Positions 47,300 to 58,460 of a stretch of DNA of 64,000 nt are shown here, in pieces. The number at the start of each line of letters is the position of its first letter. The stretch's first letter is position 1. The notes beneath the pieces were generated by a model. The model had not been told where the DNA came from. It saw only the letters and a list, made by a program, of their open reading frames with translations, and did not search any database. The DNA lies in contig JABMCL010000882.1 in assembly GCA_018857735.1 (NCBI GenBank), positions 537,001 to 601,000 on the forward strand. The letters run 5' to 3'. The position numbers and the translations under genes were made by a program. This stretch comes from Alviniconcha marisindica. Lineage: Eukaryota; Mollusca; Gastropoda; Provannidae.

Positions 47300-47438
47300 C
47301 GATGGCCGGGACTGAGCTCCTTTCTCTTCAAAAAGGAGTTGTGGTTTGTGGACACTGTCCTGTGACATTGTCCATCACTTCCTACTGCTGCTCTTCTTAA
47401 TGCAGCAATCGAGTCATTCTGGTGGTGACAGGTAGGTA
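47300..47438 (+). mobile_element. partial tRNA-SINE body
   Basis: Matches the SINE body (TTGTGGTTTGTGGACACTGT, GAGTCATTCTGGTGGTGACA) without the tRNA head. Confidence 0.75.
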
Positions 47439-47602
47439 GTGTTGCTTAATGTCCTCAGATGTCATTTGACATATTAGGGACAAGCTGAGATCAGTGCCGA
47501 AGCGTGGTTCAATATAGCTTTACGTCCACGGAAACCAGAAGGCTCGTTAGGACGGACAGCCCAGGACGGCCACCTCGACTCTCACACAGCTCCTGAACTA
47601 TG
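47439..47602 (+). mobile_element. 160-bp SINE-like element, left arm of inverted pair
   Basis: Begins GTGTTGCTTAATGTCCTCAG and ends CACACAGCTCCTGAACTATG. Further copies lie at 47720-47882 (inverted), 48199-48362, 48385-48548 and 55029-55211. The middle CGTCCACGGAAACCAGAAGG is related to the 3' end of the tRNA-SINE. Confidence 0.88.
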
Positions 47603-47719
47603 GTGGTGGTGACAGTGTAGCGATAGGTATATAATCTCCCTCTTCCCCCACCTCCATACCCCCCCCCCCTTCTCCTCGTCCCTAATAAGCCTTATGGTTT
47701 CTGTGGACGTTAACATGAA
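47603..47719 (+). mobile_element. 3' end fragment of tRNA-SINE
   Basis: Contains GTGTAGCGATAGGTATATAA, a C-run and TCCCTAATAAGCCTTATGGT followed by TTCTGTGGACGTTAA, the canonical SINE 3' end. It forms the spacer between the two inverted arms. Confidence 0.75.
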
Positions 47720-47882
47720 CATAGTTCAGGAGCTGTGTGAGAGTCGAAGTGGCCGTCCTGGGCTGTCCGTCCTAACGAGCCTTCTGGTTTCCGTGGACGT
47801 AAAGCTATATTGAACCATGCTTCGGCAATACCAGGTTGTCCCTGATATGTCAACTGACATCTGAGGACAATAAGCATCACTT
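47720..47882 (-). mobile_element. 160-bp SINE-like element, right arm of inverted pair
   Basis: The reverse complement of 47439-47602 with few differences, starting CATAGTTCAGGAGCTGTGTG. Confidence 0.88.
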
Positions 47883-48000
47883 CAGCAGTGGACGTTAAGC
47901 ATCATGTTTACTTTACTTGAGCCCAGGACCGTGACAGGCGACCACCTCGACTTTGACTGCACAGCCGAGTCCTGAGCCGGCGGCTTTGAAGTCGGCAGTT

Positions 48001-48120
48001 AGTAAGTAAACATGGTGCTTAACGTCCACAGAAACCGTAAGGCTTATTAGGGACGGGGAGAAGGGGGTGGGGGGGGGTATGGAGGGGGCTGAGAGAGGCA
48101 GATTATTTATATATATCTAT
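48001..48120 (-). mobile_element. 3' end fragment of tRNA-SINE
   Basis: GTAAGTAAACATGGTGCTTA, ACGTCCACAGAAACCGTAAG and GCTTATTAGGGACGGGGAG are the reverse-strand SINE 3' end, followed by its G-rich tract and TATATATC remnant. Confidence 0.8.
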
Positions 48121-48198
48121 CGCGGCTACTCAGTGACACCGTGGCTGTCACCGCACCATAACCGTGTCTCATGCATTATGATGGGCAGTGGTGGTGAT

Positions 48199-48362
48199 GT
48201 GTTGCTTAATGTCCTCAGATGTCAGTTGACATATCAGGGACAAGCTGAGACCAATGCCGAAGCACGGTTCAATAATTCTTTACGTCCACGGAAACCAGAA
48301 GGCTCGTTAGGACGGACAGCCCAGGACAGCCACCTCGACTCTCACACAGCTCCTGAACTATG
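48199..48362 (+). mobile_element. 160-bp SINE-like element
   Basis: A direct copy of 47439-47602, ending TCCTGAACTATG and followed by ATGATGGGCAGGTAGG, the same junction sequence as the next copy. Confidence 0.88.
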
Positions 48363-48384
48363 ATGATGGGCAGGTAGGTAGGTA

Positions 48385-48548
48385 GTGTTGGTTAATGTCC
48401 TCGGATGTCGGTTGACATATTAGGGACAAGCTGAGACCAATGCCGAAACATGGTTCAATAATTCTTTACGTCCACGGAAATCAGAAGGCTCGTTAGGACG
48501 GACAGCCCAGGACGGCCACCTCGACTCTCACACAGCTCCTGAACTATG
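48385..48548 (+). mobile_element. 160-bp SINE-like element
   Basis: Lies 22 bases after the previous copy in the same orientation, nearly identical. The pair looks like a local duplication. Confidence 0.88.
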
Positions 48549-48560
48549 ATGATGGGCAGC

Positions 48561-48815
48561 GCTGAGAGGGAGATTATATACCTATCGCTACACTGTCACC
48601 ACCACAATGACTCCTGCATTAAGATGGGCGGCGATGAGAGCCATTTTAATGTTTCATAAATTGTGAGGGACAAAGTCACTAGACAGTGTCCACTGACCAC
48701 AAGTCGGACTTTTGAAGAGAAACGAGAACCCTAAACCGGATTCGAACCTAGGTCACTCTGCTTCACCGGCTGAAGTACCAGCCTAACGCCTTACCGTTAG
48801 GCCAAACCGGCTCAC
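48561..48815 (-). mobile_element. tRNA-derived SINE, antisense copy
   Basis: On the minus strand it has GTGAGCCGGTTTGGCCTAAC (A box), GGTTCGAATCCGG (a near-perfect B box), the body, and the GATAGGTATATAATCTCCCT stretch. An extra block near the head (CTTCACCGGCTGAAGTACCA on the + strand) is not in the copy at 6204. Confidence 0.88.
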
Positions 48816-49387
48816 GAGGTCGGCAGTGGCCATGGCCGGACCCGAATGTATATGTATACTCAAAGAAAAACAACAAGTTTGCATAAAAGTTCCCAAATTT
48901 TCGGCTGACGCCTTCCGGCTCGGGCCGGGTTTATTCTTAACAATTGAACATGGGTAAAAACACAGTTCACACAACGATTCTAAAATACCAGGTGACTAAA
49001 ACTCGATAAATAAAAAATAAAACGACTAAGACCGAACTAACTGTTCACAAAGAATCCAACTCGGCTTGTGAGTCGTCCCCCTTATGTTTTGCACTGATGC
49101 ACACAAGACATATATATATATATATATGGACGGACATATGCATGGACATATATAAAGATATAGATATTGGTCCATGCATGGACAGTAAATTATGGTCCAT
49201 GGCAGTAGCGGCCGGTCAGTCATTGTTGATGGGTCACTGACTTCCCGGTGGCCTTTAGGGCGCGGGTCGAACGCCGCCTAACCAATACCGTCTGCTCAAT
49301 GTTCACGTTCAGGCATTGCCGACTCAGTGCCAGAAAGACACGGACAGACAGACAGACATGCAGAGACTCTTCTTTATTTATAAGACC

Positions 49388-49446
49388 ATTTTGCTTTACG
49401 TCCACAGAAGCGAGGTTGCTTATCGGGGACGGGGGGAGGGGGGTGG
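49388..49446 (-). mobile_element. SINE 3' end fragment
   Basis: TTTGCTTTACGTCCACAGAA and GCTTATCGGGGACGGGGGG followed by a G tract match the SINE 3' end in reverse. Confidence 0.6.
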
Positions 49447-50014
49447 GAAGGCGGAGAGAGTGACGGCTCGACCGCGGAAACCGCCCGAAAAAGACCGGAG
49501 AGACCGTGGACCGACGCCAGAACAATGGAAGTGTTAAGGCGGTGTCCCCTCGCCATTCGCCCAGCGACTAGTGCACTGCGCAGAGTCACAAGGACAATGT
49601 CCGTTGCACTGCTGTTGAGGAACAACCCGAAGCGAAAGAAGTCCAACTTTCGCAGCCCAGCTCCACCTCCCTGCTCAGTCATGATCTCTTCTGGGCTAAC
49701 TTGAGGGTCCAGCTCCACCTCCCTCCTCTTGATCTCGCCTGGAACCCCGTGTTGTGTATTATTTATAAGATTCTTCATCTGCCCTGATATAACCGTCATG
49801 GTTGACTGGGCGTAACTAAACACCAAGTTATTTACTCAGGACTTACTGTGTCTTCATCTTCTTCCTAGTGTGACATGAAGGAGTGGGCCGCCGTCTGTCA
49901 AAGCTGGCTATGGCAGTGGTGTGTGTTTAAAACTGAGCCGGTGGTCACGGTCAGTGTCTTGGGTGTTATCATTAAAAAAAACTTGATAGGTAATAACTAC
50001 TTCTTCTTTCATGG

Positions 50015-50090
50015 TGCGGTTTACGTCCACACGGAAACCGTACCGCTTATTAGAGACGGGGGGGGGGGGGTGGGGGGGGGGGTGCGCGCG
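50015..50090 (-). mobile_element. SINE 3' end fragment with expanded G tract
   Basis: TTTACGTCCACACGGAAACC and GCTTATTAGAGACG are followed by two long G runs. Confidence 0.65.
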
Positions 50091-50161
50091 TGTGTGTGAC
50101 TGCGGGCGTGCGGGCGTGTCATTGTATGTACTTTAATTTTTTTTAGTCTTTCTTTTCAGAT

Positions 50162-50163
<2 letters not shown>

Positions 50164-50219
<56 letters not shown>

Positions 50220-50229
50220 CCCCCCCCCC
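50164..50229 (+). repeat. (CT)n followed by poly(C)
   Basis: About 26 CT repeats end in a run of C. Confidence 0.95.
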
Positions 50230-50774
50230 AGTAAAAGGTTATAGAAGTAGAACGAGGAAAGGTTCTGCTGACCTGCACCAGGCTGTCAGTTTGTCACGTG
50301 ACTGTCAGTCATAAAGGTTGCCACCGTGCGCCATGCTGCCATTTTCAACGACACACTGAGAAAGTAATATTGATCCAAAATAATAATAATGTTCAGTTTA
50401 TATTGCACCTGTTCCAGTGTTAAAAACGATCTCCAATGCAGCATCACATCAGTGACAAAACAGGTAACAAACACTTGCATAAAATCAAGACTGATCAAGG
50501 TACAAGACAATCGAGCGGAAAAAATCAATGAGTGCCGCTGGTGAGAACCGAGAATGACACGGGGTAAGGAATGTGGACAACGTACTCGCCAGACTGAGAA
50601 AACAGTTCACGGCTAAAAAATAAAAACAAAAAGAAAGAAAAGAAAAGAAAACTCGTGGGCTGTCATCTTTTGGTGAGTGGGCGTCTTCTGAGTATTTGTT
50701 ACGAGACAGTGATAATCTGTGAACTATCAATAAAACGGGTACATTTATAAAATTGTGTACACAGTACACTAGCA

Positions 50775-50776
<2 letters not shown>

Positions 50777-50812
<36 letters not shown>

Positions 50813-50813
50813 A

Positions 50814-50900
<87 letters not shown>

Positions 50901-50975
50901 CTGTGACACACGCACACACTGTGACACACACAAACACACACGCGCGCGCGCACGCACACACACACACGCACGCAC
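50777..50975 (+). repeat. compound (CA)n/(GCAC)n microsatellite
   Basis: A CA repeat, then about 20 copies of the tetranucleotide GCAC, then mixed CA/CG. It yields 120-190-residue His/Thr and Cys/Val frames that are artefacts. Confidence 0.95.
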
Positions 50976-51132
50976 ATTGTGCTCCAAAAAAATTCGCTGC
51001 ATTTGAAGCCGGTACTGAAGACAATAAACCAGGAATGAAAATTAACAATGAATCTCGCACGAAAAGTAACAGAGACGTTAAACAAACACTGAAAACAAAA
51101 CAAAAAGGGGGGGATTGTTAAAAAAAGTTTCA

Positions 51133-51138
<6 letters not shown>

Positions 51139-51210
<72 letters not shown>
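51139..51210 (+). repeat. (TA)n microsatellite
   Basis: About 35 TA dinucleotides. Confidence 0.95.
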
Positions 51211-51215
<5 letters not shown>

Positions 51216-51884
51216 ACTCCTCAGGTGATCACAGAAACTGATCAAACATGAACGATACCGCATCATCTAAGCAACGTTATAACATCAGTAACAAATGGTC
51301 ATCATTCGGTTGTTGACTGCTGTATCAGTCGTCAGATGAATTAGTTGTAAAGTGTGTCATCAGTGTGACTGCAAGCTGCCGTAAATCTCAAGGAAAACAA
51401 GTATGGTTGGAAATGTTCAGTCAGATCCAGTTAAAGCTACAAAAAGTTGAATGGACTTTGCCGTATAAACTTCTTTGTTGTGCACTCTCCTGTAATCATG
51501 AACTGAGTATGTGCCAAAGTCGTCAGAACTGGGCCAATAACTGGAAACAGCTGGTAAAGATTTGGCACTGCCACACCCGGACATAGGTACGCGTACAGTT
51601 TTCGCTTCAACGGAAGGCAGATCCTACATATTACTGACTACGTTGTTGGACTGGGCAAGAACAAATTTATTTCTATATATTTATTATTTCATTTCATTGT
51701 CAACTTTCAAGAAAATGTTGATTTCTATGCATTTATTGTTTCAGATTTGCAAAATAATTATCTGATTGAATTAGAATAGGGGTAGAGAAGTGCAGCAAAG
51801 AATGTGAAAACTGACAAATAAGAAAACTGTATTTATATTTAAAAATAATAATAATAATAAAATATAAAAAAAATATAAAAAACA
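51211..51884. other. non-coding spacer
   Basis: No gene or repeat is recognised. The last 50 bases are A-rich and provide the T-run terminator of the adjacent minus-strand tRNA. Confidence 0.6.
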
Positions 51885-51986
51885 CACCTCCGACGGGACT
51901 CGAACCCGCAATCCCCGGCTAGCACACTATCTTTAGCCGATCCGGCGTTTAGGAGGCCGATGCCTTATCCATTAGGCCACGGAGGC
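51885..51986 (-). tRNA. trnR-CCU: tRNA-Arg(CCU) with a 29-nt intron
   Basis: On the minus strand the sequence folds as a tRNA. The acceptor stem GCCTCCG/CGGAGGT has a G-T first pair; the D arm is TGGCCTAATGGATAAGGCA; the anticodon stem TCGGC/GCCGG holds loop CTCCTAA; the T arm is GCGGG-TTCGAGT-CCCGT; the discriminator is G. Mature length is 73. A 29-nt intron sits after position 37, the standard place. A box TGGCCTAATGG and B box GGTTCGAGTCC are intact, and TTTTTT starts three bases after the 3' end as Pol III terminator. The 1:72 G-U pair is slightly unusual, so recent pseudogenisation is not fully excluded. Confidence 0.85.
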
Positions 51987-52729
51987 GGACGTGAACTCAG
52001 TTGATTTTATTTTTATATAATGGTATTTTGTTGGTTTGCGGGCCTTTCAACTTTCGTTTTCAACACGGTTTAGTAACTGTATCTACATAAATTGCTACAG
52101 CTGGACTGGAGTATTATACTGATTCCGTTAGTCATGGAGATCTTCGTCGTACAAGGGGATGTAATTCACTCCGTCCTAGTGATTTAGTCCGCCCGAAGTG
52201 CTCTGCCGTTTCAGCTGTTAGTGTCGGCTTCTGTCGTCTGCTGCAACCCGTGCTGCCGCTGCTCAGGGGCGTTAACTCTGCCCACTAGCTTGGAGCAACA
52301 CGCTCGATGAGCACCGCTTCATGAAGTTGAAAGTCTTTCCAAACAGCAAGTACACCCCAAAAAATGAACAACAATGCAAGTGAAATGAAGCATTAACATT
52401 TTCAATCACGGAAATTTTAGAAAATTACCTGCTCTGAGAAACTCGGTAACACTAAAGAAATCTTGGTCAGGCCGTCAGTTGGAGAAAAAAAAAAGAAAAA
52501 AAAAGGAAAGAAAAAAGAAAAAGAAAAAAAAGAGGAGATATTTGGGCAAGTTATGTTTTTACACCAAGTTTTATCATTTTCACTCAGTACTGGAAGGGTG
52601 CCTGGTTCTCTGAGAGTCACAAGTTAAAGTGGGCTAGCCGAATGAAGCCCCATTAGCAGACTCGTGAGGCTGTTGTTTTACGTGAAGCACAGCTGGAACT
52701 GAGGGGCACTGAATGCTACACACTACTAT
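51987..52729. other. non-coding spacer
   Basis: No gene is recognised. An A-rich stretch occurs at 52490-52530. It ends at the left LTR. Confidence 0.6.
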
Positions 52730-52768
52730 TGTGGCCGGCTGTTTTGTGTATATGTATTATTATATACA

Positions 52769-52885
<117 letters not shown>

Positions 52886-53042
52886 GTGTGTGTTTGTGGG
52901 TATCAGTGAGAAAGAAAGATTCAGTCATAGTAATAGTACATTAGTAGAATAGATTCATAGTAATAGTACATTAGTAGAATAGAGTCAACATGAATATTCA
53001 TTACGAAGTAGTAGAACGTAATGCGTCGCGTCATCATTGACG

Positions 53043-53050
53043 TGACGTCA
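53043..53050 (+). promoter_or_regulatory. CRE palindrome TGACGTCA in 5' LTR
   Basis: A perfect CREB/ATF consensus, conserved at 57193-57200 in the other LTR and followed in both by TAATTTTATGAGGTAAA. Confidence 0.6.
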
Positions 53051-53658
53051 TAATTTTATGAGGTAAACTGTTTTACGTCAGGGATTATCAGCATGGGGTC
53101 AGGAAATAAGGCTGAAATTACAAACCGGCCGCAGGCTTATTGTCTTTTCACCCCCAAATAGTTTTAAAAAGTAATAAAAAGCCGTGTTCCACACACAGAG
53201 TAAGTACGTACGGTTATAATATTTATTGGTTCGAGGACGTAGTAAACTTACTGCTGTTCTTTGCTAAATGGTATTATTATAAGGAAAAACAAATGAATAA
53301 CAAAATAGCTAGCCGTCGATTGGCGGTGTTCCGTAGGTTGTGGGTTGTGGTCAGTGTAGGTAGCGTCTATGGATAAACTGAAATGAAGGAGTCTGGGGAT
53401 GTTGCGTGGGTTGACATGTGGTTTGATTGGTGGTTGACTATTGCCAGGATGTATTTTGACAGCTGTGGATGGTGTGCGTGCATGTGATCGTGAGGTATGA
53501 ATTGAAAATGTTCGCATGTATTGTAATAGAAGCTGTTTGTTTTGTGTTTCAGTGTTTATCACTTTAATTCCATCTACTCATCAATTTATTAGCACTGAGT
53601 CTGTTAACGGCCTATAATTATCATCATTACATAGTATTCTCAATTCGTCACCCAATAA

Positions 53659-54724
53659 TTTGTTTTAAAAAGGACATTAATAATCCTAATTAAATAATGT
53701 GAAGTCAAACCCTGCCCTGAATCTTTTTGTTTATTTTTTGTAAAAAAAAAAAGAGAAAAAAGTTACATAAAATGTTGCCCAATAGGGGACTTCACATCTT
53801 TAGGGAGTAGTCATACATAGTAGCTATGCATGAAGGCTAGTAGATAGGGTCCCATAAAATACATGTGTCAGGGTAAGTAGGTAGGAAAACAACTATCGGT
53901 CAGCGGTCAGAGGCACTACGGTTGCTGACATCACTTCTGGTGCTGCTGCCCCGCCTGGCACCACTGTTGCTGCAGTGCTGCCGCCGTCGCTGACATCACG
54001 TCGGGTGCTGCCGTGGCCGACATCAACCCCTACACTGCAGCGGTGCTGCTGCCGTCGCTGACGCCATCCCCGATGCTGCAGTTGCTGGTGTCTCGTCCGA
54101 CGTCACGTCCGGTGCTAGTGCCCCTGGTACCACTGCTGGTGTCACCGTATTGCTGACATCATCTCCTGTGCTGCTGTCGCTGGTGCTTCCCAGAGGAGCC
54201 GTGCTGCTGAAGGGTCCATGGTCCGCATCGCGCGCTCTAGCACCCTCAGTGACAGTCGCCGCGGTAACTTGCGTATCGTTAGTAAAATCGGAACAGTGAC
54301 AGTGTGGCCGATTCCAGAATGTTGTTATTGCAAACTCGGAACAGTAGCCAGATAGGATTTTGACTGGTACAGTCAGTGCCAAAGAAATTGCACTTGAAAA
54401 TTACTGATAAACAGTGCTGGACTGACTGACAACAATATGAATATGTATGCGCTGTTGTTTGCTTTATAGTTTCTGTGTGGTCTGATAACTGTATCAGTGT
54501 ATGTTTCAGCATTGATCTGGTGCTTGAGCGTCTGGATGCCAAATACTATTCATTCTTTATTTTGATGCAAAATCTTTTTTTCTTTTTTTTCTTTTTCTTT
54601 TTTCTTTTTTTTCAAGTTTAGTGTGTCTTTTATACCAAACGCTTCACTTTTTGGTCTTGAAGCTGTATGCCAACATAGCGATGTTTGTTCGTTTGCGGTC
54701 ACCGTACGGTAGCCCGTTCATGCC
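53659..54724 (+). other. retrotransposon leader
   Basis: The untranslated leader contains an imperfect GCTGCTGCCGTCGCTGACAT-type GC-rich tandem region at 53930-54200, which makes an Ala/Thr-rich minus-strand frame, and a T-rich stretch at 54570-54620. No primer-binding site beginning TGG is seen at its start. Confidence 0.6.
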
Positions 54725-54962
54725 ATGGCGGAGAATGAAAATGTGGAGATCTCGCCCGCGGAGGAACTAAAGCTTTTTAGACAACTTCCGCCGAAAGTTA
54801 GGAGTGCGTCCGAAGGCAGACTGACAGACACGGTTGAAGATCAGCAAGGCTGGATAGTCAGCTATGGCCAGGCTGACGAAAATAATAAACGGCGGAAGAA
54901 CCTGACAGGGAGGCCGAGCCTGTTCAGACTCAGAGGCAGCCCGGCATGACGCTACGCGGCAA

Positions 54963-54987
54963 CCCCCCCCCCCCCCCCCCACCCCCC
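54963..54987 (+). repeat. poly(C) tract in gag remnant
   Basis: About 18 C, an A and six more C lie between the two gag parts. Confidence 0.9.
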
Positions 54988-55028
54988 TTGTCCCTCTTTA
55001 CGGGGACACCAGGCCGGAAAGAGGAGGC

Positions 55029-55211
55029 TGATGGTGAAGTGATGCTTCACTGATTATGTCCTCAGATGTCAGTTGACATATTAGGGACAAGCTGAGACCA
55101 ATGCCGAAGCACGGTGCAATAAATCTTTACGTCCACGGAAACCAGAAGGCTCGTTAGGACGGACAGTCCAGGACGTCCACCTCGACTCTCACACAGCTCC
55201 TGAACCATGTG
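55029..55211 (+). mobile_element. SINE-like element inserted into gag, with 10-bp target duplication
   Basis: This 183-bp insert is a full copy of the family at 47439-47602. AAGAGGAGGC occurs at 55019-55028 and again at 55212-55221, a perfect 10-bp target-site duplication. It therefore defines the exact ends of this repeat family and shows it was active after the retrotransposon had inserted. Confidence 0.92.
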
Positions 55212-55732
55212 AAGAGGAGGCGACATATGATCTTTGGAAGTATGAGGTCAACTGTCTGCTATCGGAGGGGAGCCATGGTGACGACGACGCCATTATGGAA
55301 GCAATCCGACGGTCACTCAAGGGAGAACCAGCTCGAGTGGCCATGCGACTTGGGCCAAAGCGGACCACCGTCAGCAACCTGCTTCAGAAGCTCGATGGCA
55401 TGTACGGCACGGTAGACGTAAGAGAGAGTGTTCTGGCGCAGTTCTATAGTGCACATCAACAGCAGGATGACTGAACCGTCTCAGACTGGAGCTTCCGACT
55501 GGAAGACCTGCTGGCGAAGGCTGTAGAACTGGGTCGAGTTCATCCTCTTGAGGCGGACGAGATGCTCAAGTGCATGTTCTGGACGGCGGGGCTGAAGAAG
55601 GAGCTGAAGGATGTATCGGGACACAAGTTTGACCGCATCAGCACATTTGATGTGTTGCGAGTAGCCATCCGCCAGATCGAGAGAGATCTGCAGCACTATA
55701 AGCGTCAATCGGTTCAATCGAACGTAGCTGGA

Positions 55733-56758
55733 CACGCTGGGAACTCTTGAGCCTCACCAGAAGCACGACTGGAAAAGTCATATTGCACCCCTGGTCTACG
55801 CATACAATTGCACTAGGCACGAGTCAACAGGAATGTCGCCATTGTCCCTGATGTTCGGGCGTGACCCCCTCCTGCCAGTTGACTTGGCCTTTGGTCTGGA
55901 CTCGAACTCGAAGGTGCCACTGACGAAGTATATGGACTCGCTGAAAGCTCGTCTGAAGCATTCTTTTGAGTTGGCCGCAGCAGCTGCAGACAAAGCACGT
56001 GCCAAGCAGAAGAAAGGCTACGATCTCAGCGTAAGAGGAGCAGATGCGGAGGTCGACGATCGTGTCCTGGTCAAAGTTGAGGCTTTTGATGGCAAACACA
56101 AGTTGGCCGACAAGTGGGAGGAAGCCGTGTACCGAAAGTGCTGGGCAAACCCAACTCCGACATTCCAGTCTATGCAGTGCAGAAGGAGGACAAGACTGGG
56201 AAGAAAAGAACATTGCATAGAAACTTGTTGCTACCTCTTGGAGCTAGGGTGGAGAGACCTGTTTCGTTTAAAGATGAGACGATTGCCCAAAGTGATCAGT
56301 CACGCAGACGCCGGTCTCAACGCCAAAGGCAACAAAGAGCTGCTCCAGAACAGTCAGAAAGTAGTTCAGAGGAGACTGAGAAAGATAGCAGTAGTGGTGA
56401 GGAAGAGACGGTGAGCTCCAGTGGATTTTTGGAAGTTGTGGTCCCAGAGACCGATACAACAGAAACCGATGCTGCATCTGATTTAAGTGGGGACGCCCAC
56501 TCACAGGATAAGGATGGAACCAACACTTCTTTCGTAGATCAGACAGATGGAGATAGGGGTACCCCGACGCCAATGGTGGCAGTTCCTGAACAGGCTGAGA
56601 AGGAACCGGAAGACACTTTGGTTCCCGAGGTGGATGTGCATGATGAAAAAAGACCTCCGACACCAGCTCCAAGACGTTCAGTCAGGGCTAGGAAGCAACC
56701 TTCCTGGATGGCCAGTAGTGACTACGTAATCAGTCACCAAGTGCCACAGACTGACTGA
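55733..56758 (+). pseudogene. pol remnant: integrase C-terminal part and tail
   Basis: The frame from about 55733 reads LGTLEPHQKHDWKSHIAPLV, YAYNCTRHESTGMSP and LMFGRDPLLPVDLAFG, the end of a gypsy integrase core and its C-terminal domain. Near 56132 a one-base loss shifts the frame; the continuation starts LGKPNSDIPVYAV and runs to a stop at 56758 through an acidic Ser/Glu-rich tail ending VRARKQPSW...VPQTD. The join to gag changes frame, so the internal deletion has fused unrelated reading frames. Confidence 0.85.
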
Positions 56759-56941
56759 AATGAGTCGACTGGATGGTTGAATCACATTCTGGAAACAAGC
56801 TCACTGCCTTCGTGGAAGATACACCATTGACTAAACCATTGAAATTACGCTTAAGATATATAGATTTCTATTTAACCTGAATGAAGGCCACTTGCACCTC
56901 CGGGTGCTCATATGTTACGAAAATGATGATGACATCATTTA

Positions 56942-56957
56942 TCAAAAGGGGGGTATA
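56942..56957 (+). other. polypurine tract
   Basis: TCAAAAGGGGGGTATA lies directly before the right LTR, at the expected place for plus-strand priming. Confidence 0.8.
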
Positions 56958-57790
<833 letters not shown>

Positions 57791-58047
57791 ACAACTCCAC
57801 AGCACTGGATTTAATTTTGTATAATTATATTTTAAATCCAGTGTTATGGAATGTTTATGCTAAAAAAAATGCAACCTGTATTACCACCACATAACCCCCT
57901 ATCCCTTACTTAGTAAACAATTACATCAGCAACGCCAGCTACCTGGGGATGCCCAACAGCATTTAATGCTTTCATGCTGGTCTCTTCATTTTATTTTATA
58001 TAACTTCATTACGTATACATATTACTCTTTGCAAATCTGCACCATAA
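57791..58047 (+). other. spacer with a small hairpin
   Basis: Directly after the LTR, AGCACTGGATTTAA and TTAAATCCAGTGTT form 14-bp inverted arms around an AT-rich loop (57799-57850). Nothing else is recognised. Confidence 0.5.
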
Positions 58048-58274
58048 CCCTTTCCCTGCCAAAGAATGTGTGCTGCTGATGCAATTCCTTCCAAAAAGAG
58101 TTTCAGACACAGGTTATCCAAACCAGTAGCATACATTTTTTTAAGAACCTGGCCTCTTTTCAGCAAGCATGATGAACAGTAACACTAACAATTTGAGCCG
58201 GACATCCCGTCACATCTTTCTGGCAGATGGGAAATTTTGTGTTCCCCATGGATGTCATATGGGAAGGGAAAGGG
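58048..58274. mobile_element. MITE with CCCTTTCCCT ends and TTAA target
   Basis: The left end CCCTTTCCCTGCC is preceded by ATAA. The right end GGAAGGGAAAGGG is followed by TTAA. Length is 227 bp with no coding. The ends and target suit a piggyBac- or Kolobok-type non-autonomous element. A possible related end (TTAACCCCTTCACTGCC) is at 46357-46373. Confidence 0.65.
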
Positions 58275-58310
58275 TTAACAACTGTGCTGTTATCGTATGA
58301 CTGTAACAGT

Positions 58311-58460
58311 TTAAAGGGGAACTGAAGCAAAAAATAATAATCATGGACTCTATTAATATCAATGGAATAGAAGATTATTTGTGTGTGTGTGTGTGTGTGC
58401 TTGGTTTCAGGTCCCATTTGCTAAAAGTCAATGTTTGAACGTGAAAACATGCCCGCAAAT
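58311..58460 (+). mobile_element. TTAA-flanked MITE, copy 2 (left end intact)
   Basis: TTTAAAGGGGAACTGAAGCA opens the element; the interior matches 30478-30640 and carries its own (GT)n. The right inverted end is not preserved. Confidence 0.6.

Larger units (their letters stand above)
54725..55746 (+). pseudogene. gag remnant of the LTR retrotransposon
   Basis: It opens with ATG at 54725 (MAENENVEISPAEELKLFRQ) and runs to a stop at 54949. A poly(C) tract and the 183-bp insertion at 55029-55211 follow. The capsid part then continues in one frame from 55212 (TYDLWKYEVNCLL, RVAMRLGPK, LLQKLDGMYGTV, GHKFDRISTFDVLRVAIRQI) with an in-frame TGA near 55471. It is the gag type related to PNMA-like proteins in invertebrate gypsy elements. 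It ends abruptly without a zinc knuckle. Confidence 0.85.

Noticed and set aside
49374..49826. 150-residue minus-strand frame with REVELDPQVSPEEIMTEQ
   Set aside because: Half of it is SINE fragment and C-rich tract; the remainder is not recognised and has no splice or neighbour support.
50485..51133. Cys/Val/Arg-rich frames of 122-191 residues
   Set aside because: Compound GCAC/CA microsatellite read in several frames.
54023..54382. Ala/Thr/Ser-rich minus-strand frame of 119 residues
   Set aside because: Antisense of a GC-rich imperfect repeat in the retrotransposon leader.
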